Assembly: GCF_014529535.1 (NCBI RefSeq)
Contig: NW_023503302.1
Span: 2,233,448-2,297,447 of the forward strand
Direction of reading: 5' to 3'
DNA length: 64,000 nt
Source: Bradysia coprophila
Lineage: Eukaryota > Arthropoda > Insecta > Diptera > Sciaridae
A program made the translations under genes and the position numbers. This document shows positions 33,123 through 44,701 of this stretch, one piece after another. The notes under the pieces are model-generated. The model worked only from the letters and a program-made list of their open reading frames with translations, did no database searches and was not told where the DNA came from. The first letter of the stretch is position 1. The number at the start of each line of letters is the position of its first letter.

Positions 33123-35370
33123 AATAATGTTTTACTCGCGAAGGCTCCTGTAAACGAGTTTTGACGTTAGTGTCCGTGAAGGAAAACGAGTTTCTCAGGG
33201 GTATAAGCAAGTAAAATTTTTTACATAACTTAGAAAAAAAGTAAAAATCAGATTTTTGTGTGTATGTCGAGCTCAGCTCTGCCTCGGATAAAGAAAATTC
33301 AAATTGGAAAACTACGACTGGCCTGTTATCCAAGCTTTTGTAAAATGGTTGAATTGCTTCAGCACGTACCTTCTTCCAAAGACAACAAGTTTTAATGATT
33401 TGAAAGTAACGATACTGTAAGAGCTAGTGTAGTCAGAAAAATTGAATTTATTCATGGAAGTCTTTGACTTGAGTTTAACAACTGAAGAAGTAGATTTTGC
33501 TATTTGATATATAGTCCGAAATCAGAGAAACGGAGAGCAACACCAGCAGCAACTTAATTATTGCGGTGGGATTTTATACGTGCACAAAACATTTATTAAA
33601 TAGTTATTTCTTCAACGAGGGGAAAAAGTTTAAAATTCCATTTAGTGTTTTTGTCTCCAGTAGCAAGTACCAAGTTTACCCCGGTAAACGAAACTACCTA
33701 CTTTTTTCCGAGGTCACAACACAACGTTTTTCGACAACGGCTTTCGACGTTTCAGCTCACGTGAGCAAATATAACTATTTTATCGATGTATCGTTTGTGT
33801 TATGAAAAATGTTTGCTTTACCACTCGCATTTTCACTGTGAAAATAAGAATTTTCGCGCAACCGCCCACACACATAAAAATTTACTTTTTCATTTGCTGT
33901 AAAAAAGCAGAAGAGTTTTCTACAAATGTATTTCACAGACGAAAAGAGTTCAGTCAGAGACACGTTCATCACATCCACAGTATAAAGTTATTCACTGCGA
34001 ATACCCGCATTTCCTATTCTCATGTTTCACTTGGGAATCGATTTGATGCACAGTTTTTTCTTTTTTAAATTAAATTAAAACCAAAAGTAGTTTCAGATTT
34101 TTGTTGGAAACGATGTTTACTTCTAAACTCGGAGAGGTTTTTTTAGTGATAATACCCGGCAAGAAGGTATACTTTATTATCCGCCAAATTTGTCAACTTA
34201 CTTGGTCCTTCACTCATTTTTCGTGTTCTTAAATCCCTGCTGAAAATCGAAAGACACTTGACACGATATTAACAAGTAATTAGAGCTATACTGAAAACGA
34301 TATGAACTAAACTGTTGCAAAAACTGCATGGTATAATAACATGTTGTTTTTAGTGAAATTCGATAAACAAAACGTTTTGTTTAACTTTTTTTTTGTTTCA
34401 TCTGAGCTGAGGGGCATTTGATGTGTTGTGCTGACGATCATATTATTTTAATAGCCACAACAACAAACTTTAAACTAATTTTTCGTTACAGTTAATTTAT
34501 ATGGTTAATGTGTAGTTCGCGAAAGCCGTAAATGATACATTGTAAGTCGTAAGGTCATTCTGTGTTCTCTTTAAAAAGCAATGCTAACATCACGTCTGCA
34601 ATTATTCGAACCCAATCATTTAAATTGGTTACGTTTCAACGCAAGCTGCTCGATTGTGTGATTTTCAATGAAATTTATTTTTGAGCCATTTCGTTAAGCG
34701 TTCTTTTTTTTTATTTTACTAAATTCTGTTTGAATGGATAATTTTTCATATTTTCTGAAAAGAATGAGTTGCGAGTACAATTATTTTAAGACGAAATGAA
34801 ACATGATCTACTAGCGCATAGCCCAGAAAAATTATTTTTGTTTGGGTCGTATGCCTTACTGGATTTTCTTTGTTAAAAGCTTTTATGTTGTCATAACGAA
34901 ATTTAGTAGAGTAGAGGCCACTTTCATTTTGAAAATTCACGTTGACAAAAAAGCAAATTGTGAGAGTGAAGTTATTTAACCCCATCCGACTATCACGTCC
35001 TACATATTATACAATTAATTAAACTTGTGCTTTTATGTAAATTACTTATTCTAGGGTCAAAGTTATAGAAATATCAACAATATTCAAAATTCTTGTTTAA
35101 TATTTTTTGATCCAAGGCGACGGACGAGGTTAGAAATGACAAAAGAAGCAATTTGTCAAATTGAAACTTTTTGTCTATTCAAAAATGGAATAGAATATTA
35201 TTCTCACTCTAAGAATTGACAATTCATTAGAGAAAATGTTTATTAGAAAATGTTCTCGCTCCTTTCAGTTTTCCTTACCGTTGATTTGTTAACATTTGGT
35301 TTTAGGACACAAACGAATTTTCATTAAAAAAAACCTCAGTGAAAAATAATAAATTCCAATTCTCTTGCTA
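33123..35370. other. gene-free region upstream of sim, part 3
   Basis: AT-rich, no gene, RNA gene or strong repeat recognised. Several ORFs of 65-90 codons lack motifs. Confidence 0.45.
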
Positions 35371-35493
35371 CAGTGAACGACATCTCAAAGTCTCACTGTC
35401 ATTTTTTTCAGAGAATGTCATTGTGAATTTGCAATGACACAATAAAATTCTCAGAAAAATTTGACAGTGAGACATTTGAGATGTCGTTCACTG
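35371..35493. mobile_element. palindromic TA-flanked MITE, copy 2
   Basis: A 123-bp element, near-perfect palindrome, beginning CAGTGAACGACATCTCAAAG and ending the inverse ...GAGATGTCGTTCACTG, with TA on both sides (35369-35370 and 35494-35495). The arms include TCTCACTGTC and CATTGTGAATTTGCAATGAC across the centre. It matches the copy at 14404-14542. Confidence 0.8.
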
Positions 35494-35687
35494 TACAATT
35501 TCGTATTTTGTCCTCTTGATAAACAAATAACTATAACTTCACCTCACATTTTAAAAAGCTAACTTGATAACGGTTCCATTACAATTCTAAGCAATGTTTA
35601 GTAAACATTTTTTTTTGCTTAAGTAACTGATTTTTTCTACCTATTTTCTGCGTCTTATTTATTCTAAAAGAAATTGATTTGATTGTA

Positions 35688-35833
35688 CAGTGGACGTCAG
35701 TGAAATTTATATAGGAATTTGTTTCACCTATTTTTCAGCTGGCCCTGGCCCACTCATAAAAACAAAACTTCTTGTACGACTTTATCAGGGTATATAGTTA
35801 CACGCAAACGTAACGTTTTACTGACGTCCACAG
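35688..35833. mobile_element. TA-flanked MITE, CAGTGGACGTCAGTG family
   Basis: It begins CAGTGGACGTCAG and ends CTGACGTCCACAG, with TA on each side (35686-35687, 35834-35835). The interior has TTTTTCAGCTGGCCC, recalling the TTTCAGCTGA block of the 14119 family. 146 bp, non-coding. Confidence 0.7.
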
Positions 35834-35904
35834 TAAGCAAATAAATTGTTAAAGAATTGGAGTCGACTGAACTTTTTATCACTCATATTGCAATAGTAGA
35901 TTAC

Positions 35905-36015
35905 GTCCTTGTTTAGAACTTTTTATTTTTCCAAGTGTACAACTCGAGCCGAAGGCGATGCAACCACACAAGACACAAGACAAAATACAAAGTTCCAAAC
36001 AAGGACGTAAGTTAT
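35905..36015. repeat. hairpin with GCCGAAGGC centre (copy 5)
   Basis: TTACGTCCTTGTTTAGAACTTT pairs with AAAGTTCCAAACAAGGACGTAA. The centre is CGAGCCGAAGGCG (35945-35957). Non-coding. Confidence 0.8.
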
Positions 36016-37917
36016 TTTACTCAAAAAATGAGTTTTAACGCTTATATCAATGAAGTAATGACTAATTTCCCGTGGGCTTAGTGAGTAAATTCAATTATTA
36101 CAACCAACAAGCCTACATACTATGTAAATGGGTAGGAGTAATACCACATAATAGTCCAGGTAAGTGCCGGAACGATTTAAAGAGTTTCTAATTTCACAAT
36201 GCATTGTTTTATAAATTAGGTAAGAGATAACAAATTTGTTAGAATACAAAAATTATTTAAAAAAAAAAAATTCTAATATAATCCAGCGAGCAAATATCAA
36301 AAAGATTGTCGCCAAAGACTCGAATATGCTTTAATCAATAATTACCTCTTTTCCTGCCTGCAAGCGGGAAAAGACATCATTCTAACTAAATACGAATGTG
36401 GGAAAACAAACCACAATTTAGAATAACTGTCACTACGTTCCTTTCCCGTGGCCAGCTACAGTACAGCTTATCAATTTGTAGAAATACGTTCCAAGACAGC
36501 GACCGGGGTCGTTGAAATAATAAAATTTTTACTTTGAAAATGTAAATCGATCCATTAATCCATCAACATCGTCTTCAGATTGATGTCTACGAACAATGGT
36601 TATCTTGATTACTTTCGAAGTCTTGGCCAATTTAAATATAAAAAAAAAATATTTATCAACGCACCGGAAATCAATTCTATTCACGATTGTCACGATATTA
36701 AATTCTTTTTATTTTAAGGATGCTACTATCGTTACGTATTACAGAGGATATGCGGGCCTCACAGAATATTATATATATTTCGTTTCGTTGAGATTATTGT
36801 TATAAAAATGCATGCTATATCTGTCAAATCTCCCTTGCATTTCGGTATATTAAAATCAAGATCGAAACCTATTTGGTGATAATTTTCGAAATATTGATGA
36901 GCACGGAGACACCATATAGAATGACATGCTATATGTGAGAAGAGATTGATATTAATTTGAGTTACTTATATGAACATTATGTATGGATGTTGTTCCGATC
37001 ACCTCTGATTTCGGTCAACGGAATTTTCGTAAAATTCAATCTCATGATTTGCATAACAAAAAGAAAACCTTAATGCAACGTTTTAGCGCTGGTTATGCAG
37101 AATAATACCAACTTTCATCGGTCAAACGAGTAACTAATTATTATAACAACTGCGAAATGGATGGCCATTGTTATTCGGCATGAGCGAAATGAGAAACTAA
37201 ATATTTTTTATTTAATTTCTGAACTTTTGCTTATTTTACATAAATTATCCACGCTGGAAATAAAAACGGTTGTGTTTGTTAGATGGTTTCTTAGAAGTGA
37301 ATAAGTTTTATTGTTGCATCGATATATCCGTTTTTTATTAATACGGCGAACAAAGAGCGCCATCACTCAGCCATTAGTCTATTCCATGAATAGAGACTTA
37401 TTTTTGTGTTGCCGAGAGCCTAGGAAACCGAAGCTAGAGATCCATGGGAATTAAAGTTTTAAAATTCCAAACAGTTATTCATACAACAATGTGTGAATCA
37501 GGGTATGCATTAACGATGTAACAATGTTAATAGAAGTGAGTGTAAGCAGTACCCAAAGCATGGCGCAATACTTATTTACATAACAAGGAAAAAGTGACTC
37601 TTGTGGCAAGTGTGAAGCATTTGTAGGGTCACAATCAGAGTTATCTAGAAAATCGCGTTCAACTTAATAACGTGTTGACCTTTACATATTAGGGGATTTG
37701 AAAGTTTATTTATGCCATTCAGCATCATAATATGCAAAATTTGCAAACTTTAGATGCCTCTGTGGCATAAAATGTTGTACAATTGTTAAAAGTTTCTTAT
37801 GTACAGAATGAGCACCAGCTGAATATCACCAGCTGGATCTACTAATACACACTTATTGTAAGATAAACAATCAAAACACTTTCTTCACAATGTGTTCACT
37901 TCATCCATACGTGTTAT
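36016..37917. other. gene-free region upstream of sim, part 4
   Basis: AT-rich; no gene or clear repeat recognised apart from short A and T runs. Confidence 0.45.
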
Positions 37918-38465
37918 GTGCGCGCATAGATCAAGGTTATGAAAGAACAGGTTCTGAAAGAACAGGTTCTGAAAGAACCCCACGAAGTAGGGTGACACAC
38001 ACATTTTCAAGGTTCTGAAAGAACAGGTTAAGACACATCTGAGTTGATCACGAAGGCGGTGACACACAAATTTTGACAAATAGATGCTATTTATTGAGCA
38101 TACTCAATACAGATTGTTTGAAATGTCAACCTGATAAAAACTATTTTTTTTTCTTCAAGTTGACATTTCAAACAATCTGTAATGAGTATGTTCAATAAAT
38201 AGCATCTATTTGTCAAAATTTGTGTGTCAGCCGCCCTCGTGGGTGTCTTAACCTGTTCTTTCAGAACCTTGCACATTTTGACCAATAGGCACATTTTGTT
38301 GAACAGACTCGTTACAGATTGTTTGAAATGTCAACTTGAAAAAAAAAGTTTTTATCAAGTTCACATTTCGAACTGTTCAATAAAAAGCATCTATTTGTCA
38401 AAATTTGTGTGTCACCGCCTTCGTGATCAACTCATAGGTGTCTTAACGTTTCAGAATCTTGGCAT
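37918..38465. mobile_element. foldback element with tandem GGTTCTGAAAGAACA units
   Basis: Left end: three to four tandem units of AGGTTCTGAAAGAAC (37935-38028). The arms 38008-38140 and 38155-38271 are complementary (CAAGGTTCTGAAAGAACAGG to the inverse; shared TGACAAATAGATGCTATTTA and CAGATTGTTTGAAATGTCAA). A further partial right-arm copy follows at about 38310-38465. No coding capacity. Confidence 0.7.
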
Positions 38466-38589
38466 AGATGACGTTAACGTAGAAATGCACAGTAGGTTGT
38501 CTTTGAATTGTTTACAATACAAAGTTTTGGTGATATTCAGCTGGTGCTCTTTCTGCACATAGGAAACTTTTAGCAATTGTATGGAACTC

Positions 38590-38630
38590 GATGCAAAATA
38601 CTTTATTAGGCTAATAAAGTACTTTGCATC
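38590..38630. repeat. short near-perfect hairpin
   Basis: GATGCAAAATACTTTATTA, loop GGC, TAATAAAGTACTTTGCATC: a 19-bp stem with one mismatch. It may be a MITE remnant. Confidence 0.6.
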
Positions 38631-38869
38631 TCGATTGCATAAATAACTATTTCGTGACTTTGAGGTGAGCGAAGCTGTTGAAAATAGATATTTCCCCAAC
38701 TCAACGACGAAAAGTAAAACGTACGTTGCCTTATTAATCGGTCGGCATTGATAATTGTTAGTGATACCATCAGGAGAAAATAAGAAATTCCGACAAGAGT
38801 GAAAGTTCGCTCGAGTGGAAATTTCCTATTTCTCCCCGATAGTACGGTTGCATGTGTCATTCCGCTCGC

Positions 38870-39854
38870 CTTGCAACTTTTGATTTTTTTTGATATGACA
38901 TGTTGTTTGTAGTGAAAAATTATAGAACTAATTTTTTTTCCGGAAAATGGAAAATCGATTTTCCGGCCGGAAAAGCCATTTATATGAAAAAGGAAAAGTC
39001 AAATATCTACTGAAGGAATGAGTCTTTTTCAATATTTTTTTTATTTCTGAAGAGGGTCATCCTATGTTAAAATTTTGTACAACAACTTTTCTTTGGTGAG
39101 TCCAGATGGCGTTTACTTTCCCAAAAAGTGTCCCGTAAAATTCCTCAACTTTGTGGACTGATAACTTGGCCAACTTTTAGTCCATTTTGATGAAAGTTCG
39201 TTGAATCCCTAGCTTCTAGAACTTGTAAGATGTAGGTATCCATTTCTGGGGTGAAGAGTGCCCAACACATAGGAACCGACCTCTGACGATCTCAATAATT
39301 GCATTTGATGTTAGGAAAACAAAAAAAAGTATAGTGAAACTCGTTAAATCTCTGAATTCTAGAACCAGGAAGAGATACTTATCAATTACCGGTATTGTAG
39401 CAATAATACCAAGGAAAAATGTTACAAATTTAACGAAAACTTAAATTTGGAGGTAGGGGGAATCCTGGCGCATATCTTGGGAACCACAAATCGGTTCTAG
39501 CTCTACCGGGCAGATTTCGAAAGAAATCACTTTTACTCATCAAAATGGACTAAAAATTGGCCAAGTTATCAGTCCACAAAGTTGAGGAATTTTACGGGAC
39601 ACTTTTTGGGAAACGCCATCTGGACTCACCAAAAAAAAGTTGTCCCGCAAAATATCGGCATAGGATGACGCTCTTCACAAAAAAAAAAGATTATTAAAAA
39701 AGACGAATTACTTCAGGAGATATTTGACTTTTAACTTTTTCATATAAATGGCTTTTCCGGCCGGAAAATCAATTTTCCATTTTCCGGAAAAAAATTTAGT
39801 TCTATACTTTTTCACCACAAACAACATGCGATATCAAAAAATTCAAAAGTTGCA
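38870..39854. mobile_element. large foldback element B
   Basis: Arms of about 320 bp (38870-39193 and 39537-39854). They begin TTGCAACTTTTGA, pass through TTCCGGAAAATGGAAAATCG, CCGGCCGGAAAAGCCATTTA and CCCAAAAAGTGTCCCGTAAAA, and end with TTTAGTCCATTTTGATGA. The inner 340 bp is unique. No coding capacity. Terminal sequences differ from foldback family A. Confidence 0.75.
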
Positions 39855-42800
39855 TGGCGAGGGCCACTTTTTCTGGACTACGAGGTGAAGACATAATTTG
39901 ACATGCTTTTGTTTTGTCTAAGGTCGAACGTGGCTTATTATATGTTCAAAAAACATTGGATCAGAAGCAAAATATGACTGCAATGATATTCCATCTGGTT
40001 GTAAAGTGGTAAATTTTTTAGCTGGACGGATAATTTCATTTGATGAATAAATTTTCATGCGTCTTTTGCTATGTCTAACTTCTTTTGAGCCTTCCGATGA
40101 CGTTTTATTTTAATGAAATGTCGTTATCAATGTTAAAATATAAAAAAAAACTTTACAAACAATGATTCATGTCTGAAAACAAAATTTGATATGTTTTCTT
40201 CTCATAACGACATTTTATGTGTCAATTATCCCTGCATATTAAGAGTGTGAAATATGACCGAAACATATGTTTTTTTATGTCTTTTCGTTGGTGATGCGGA
40301 TAATATTTAGTTTTCGTTGCAATGCCTAATTTAATTTTGAAGACATTTGAATATAGAGATCCTTATGTACTCCGATAGAATATTTATTTGCTACTAAACA
40401 TGCTTAAAGATCAATTTACTCTAAATCGGTTTGGTTACGTAATATTTTGTTTGCACAATTTTATGGATCTTGAACTTGGTAGGTCTTATTTCAATCACAG
40501 CGAGGAAAAAGGGTCTTATGAAACGGTCTTTAGTTAATCGTTTCCGAACAGCGTCACAGCGTAATTATTAAAATCTGGAGTTTACAGTGTCGTCTTGAGT
40601 TTAATACAAAAACTTCTATTTTGATTGTTTCAACACACACTTTCCTAGAAAATTATCAAGAAATCACCTAAATCGACCCTAAAATAATTTATAGACGATT
40701 AATATATGGATTCTTGATCTCGACGTTAGGTTTGCGCAGGAAAAGTGCCGAAATAACTCAAGGACAAAACGTTTTTACCTGTGCCCCGACATTTTTGTTT
40801 ACGTCTTGAAGCCATTACAAGAGAGTGAAGTTGATCTTTGGCCTTGCAGGCAATTAAGCCCGTAGAAAGGAGGAGCACGTAAGTAATTTGGAATTACTCT
40901 CAAAGCCACCGGTAAATAAGTTTTCACCTCGGTTTTAACACTTATCTGTTACCCCTAAATGATTGATGATGTAACATCTATTACTTCATAAGATTTAACA
41001 TGTACTTTGGTATTACACAACTTAAGACACTAGACACCAGCCGAATAGCCACTTCTTATTGATTAAGCCAATGAGTATCTTAACATTGAGCCTTTGTGTT
41101 TCCAACCGTAAAGAATCATTTCGTAGAATATCTAGGAATGCGGGGCATCGGGGAATCTGGCACACGGTGCAAAAAAACGCACTCTTGAACTACTGAAGCA
41201 TTAAACTTTTTAAACTAAAATGCTTTTTAGTCCTGTCATCGACTTAATGACTTTTACAAAATGTTGGTATCGAAAAATCGTGTGTGAGTTCACATTTTAC
41301 GTATATGTTTTAGGGCCAGGACTGGCCACTGGCCACAGTGGACCTTTTGCTTTTTAAGATACAACTCGGGTTGGCAAAAATGATTAGACCGACACTCTAG
41401 ATATCGCCCGATCGACTGTCAGATAGCCAGTACGGCCCTGAGTAATTTTATTCTTCAAACTTCCTCAATGAAATCCTATGTGATTGTCATAGTGTTTGCA
41501 ACTAGCACACTCAAAATTCTTGACCAATATATCCAAAGTTCTGATAAGTTTTTTTTTGCAATAAGACGGAAATTAAGAAATTAACAACAAACATCTACAG
41601 AGAAAAACACAATTTCCGTCGGTAGGAAAGGGTATGATAGTATTATATCGCACTAGTTCGCACGGAAGGAAGAAAGAAAAGTATTTTTCATTCGACTTAC
41701 TTCTGTTACAGTAGTTTTGAACTAAATTCCGATTGTTGTTGTAAATTTTGATATTATAATCCTTTAGGTATCCTTTCAGCGATTTTCACCGATTTTCTTG
41801 GGTCCAATTAATTCGCGATTTATTTTTTAAACAGAAACAGGATGTGAACAGAAGAGTCACACGAATAATTGTCACATAGTTGATACCACTAATTGTCACT
41901 GATCGACAGTTAGAAAATATCGCGATACCCGATTTATTTATAAACAATTCAAGATGTGATAATGACAATGCAATTAGAACAACAGATTGATCACCAAACA
42001 CCGCCGTCAAAATACAACAAACAACTAAATCGAATCAACGGGAAAAAATGTATGTTAGGATGAAAGCGCCGCAACAACGCGTATATATACATTTATGTCC
42101 CTGCTGTGTTATACGCATATTGCATTCTACTGAGAATATAAACCAATAGAGGAATAGACTTTTTTGTTTGTCTTACTTACTCTTATTGGAGTGTGTCGTT
42201 TTAATTGTATGCCTTCAAGAGGAATGAAGTGAAAACCAATAAGAATTTAGTTAATAAACAATTGTACGTACCCTCTTTGCGGTGCTTACAGGAAATGTAT
42301 CATCAAGAGGGAAGTTTAGGAGTGTTGACACATTTTTACACATTGTACCAATTTTCGGTTTGAGTGAAAATATTTTTTTTTTGTTTCTAGTTGCTCACAT
42401 TAATCGTAGACAATGTTAAGTACATAAAGGGTTCATTTCGCTGTTTTACGGAAGTTGTAATTGTTGTTGAAACATATTGTTTGATTTATTGGCATAGTCT
42501 GTTTGCAGTTAGAATCCAGCCAATCACTCTTGTTGTTTTGAACCATTTTTAATTGCAGATCTGTTGGTTTATTTTTCTGCAATTGAGACTTGTAGGAAAA
42601 ATTAATCTTTTATTGATGCAGTCTCTAGTGAATTCAATTTTTTATTGGTAAATATGAGTTATCGACAACGATTACGAGAGCAAACAATGTACGACGGCTG
42701 GTGTTTTCTTATAAGAATATTTAACATTAAAGTTAAAGTACAAGATCTTGCATTAAACAATTTAACGAACGAAGTAAACAGACTTATGGATGAAAGGTGA

Positions 42801-43313
42801 TAATATTTTGTGTGTAAAATTTTAGAGACATGGTCATATAGGTTCAATGGTGTGCTGTACATAACGTAGTCTTCCATTTCACCACGACTTGCATGTGGTC
42901 ACTGCAATAATGTTTTCGTTTGCTATACGATTTGCAAAATACTAACGGGTCGGTGCTTTAATATTTTATGCCAAGCCGTCTCACAATTCTAAGCGAGATA
43001 TGCAACTATACCTGTCGAAGAACAGTAATCGAAGCAAGTTGCTCAAGTTGCAGCATCCAATGTATTCTCGTTTAGTGTCTGCCTCATGCTAAAGCTGTAT
43101 ATCACAAACGAAATCACATAAAATAAACTAAAAATATTCATCTTGTAATTGCTCATTTTCGCAGTGGTAAACTGCTATGTAATGATCAACTTCCTGCTTG
43201 GAGCAGACAATAAATGCATTTGTCTCAAGATTATTGGAATTTTTGTTTGAGTGGTAATGCTTACACTTTTCGTTACTCATATGAATTTCCTAGTCTAGAG
43301 GAAATGCTTATTT
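39855..43313. other. gene-free region upstream of sim, part 5
   Basis: AT-rich sequence with no recognisable gene. Small ORFs on both strands (for example on the minus strand near 41786-42010 and 42659-42877) have no motifs, splice context or family resemblance. Confidence 0.45.
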
Positions 43314-44200
43314 AGATGGATTCTTTTGAAAAACAGCCTACCGAAATCGGACGCATTTTCCAGTGCCTAGAAAGGTATTCGACCCTACAGGCCAAAACCA
43401 CTTTCAAAAAAAATTCTTCGAAGTTTGTGTGGCTGGTGAAAGGTGATCAAAAACCGAAAACTTGCACTTTTCTTACAAACATTTCTCCAGTTACACGAGC
43501 CGTACAGGGTCGTGTGAGGTGTCATTAGAAAGGTAATATTGAGCCTATTGAGCCGAATAGGGACTTATTGTGTTTAAAATTCATCGACACTGAAATATGT
43601 GCAGTTAAAGTTTTCAACCGAAGACTTACACTGTTCTTACTGAAATTTCTCGAGGTACACAAAACGTACCAATTAGGGTCTTATGTGGTTTGGATGTATC
43701 TACGATGAAATAGAAGTTGAAATGTTTAGGTGTACATATTTCATCATAGATGCATCCAAACTTCATAAGACCCTATTTGGCCCAAAAGCTCAATAAATTA
43801 CCTTTCAAATGAGACCCTACTCGACCATGTACGTTTTGTGTACCTCGAGAAATTTCAGTAAGAACAGCGAAAGTCGTCAGTTGAAAACTTCAACTTCACA
43901 TATTTCAGTGTCAATGAATTTTAAACCCAATAAGTCCCTATACGGCTCAATAGTACATGTGATTACCTTTCTAATGACACCCCACACGACCCTGTACGGC
44001 TCGCGTAACTAGAGAAATTTTTGTAAGAAAAGTGCAAGTTTTCGGTACTTACTCACCTCTCACCAGCCACGCAAGCTTCGAAGATTTTTTTTGAAAGTGG
44101 TTTTGGCTTCTAGGGTCGAATACCTTTCTAGGCACATATAAAAAAGTCCACTGGAAAATGCGTCCGATTTCGGTAGGCTGTTTTTCAAAAGAATCCCTCT
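43314..44200. mobile_element. large foldback element A, second copy (long arms)
   Basis: Ends AGATGGATTCTTTTGAAAAA and TTTTTCAAAAGAATCCCTCT match those of the element at 12651-13550. Here almost the whole 887 bp folds back: arms of about 430 bp meet near 43735 (shared CTGAAATTTCTCGAGGTACA, ACACGAGCCGTACAGGGTCG and their complements). A stop-free stretch near its left end is a chance ORF without protein motifs. Confidence 0.75.
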
Positions 44201-44701
44201 TAGTTAGTTCGAGTGGGTAGGTACTGACCTCTGGGTCCTAAACCTCCAATGATGATTTACATGTCCTACAGGTGCGAAGCTACAAGTAAGAGGATATTGC
44301 TTGTGACGGATTTGTAACCCAATACAATCGTTGGAAATCTTTCACTTCTGTTGTAATTCACCTGTTTCATCATTAATTTTGAAATATAAAATCACATTAA
44401 TCGTAGGTTATCGCAAATTTCTTTCGTTGCCATCGAAAACAGATAACTGTAGCTATGTCTTCGTAAAAGTTAAACTATACCGCTCTAAAATTCATTTTTT
44501 TCTCAGTGTATGGACTTACGTGATCAAGTCGATTAAAGCTCATGTTTCTGTACTTTATCTGGACAACTATGACAAAGTATCTCTTATCAATCACCAACCA
44601 ACCAATTCTTATTGTCCGATAAATTTATTTAACAAAACATTCGTCTTCGATGAGTTTGGCTGCAACGGTGTTACTTAACGTGTATTTCCCTAAAGTAAAC
44701 A
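44201..44701. other. 5' flank of the RidA-family gene
   Basis: A stop-free stretch (44331-44678, +) runs across this interval but has no family resemblance. The region should contain the promoter of the gene that follows; no core element could be assigned. Confidence 0.4.

Noticed and set aside
44331..44678. 115-codon ORF upstream of the RidA-family gene, considered as an upstream exon
   Set aside because: It ends in a stop just before the RidA-family ATG and no splice site joins them in frame; no domain is recognisable.
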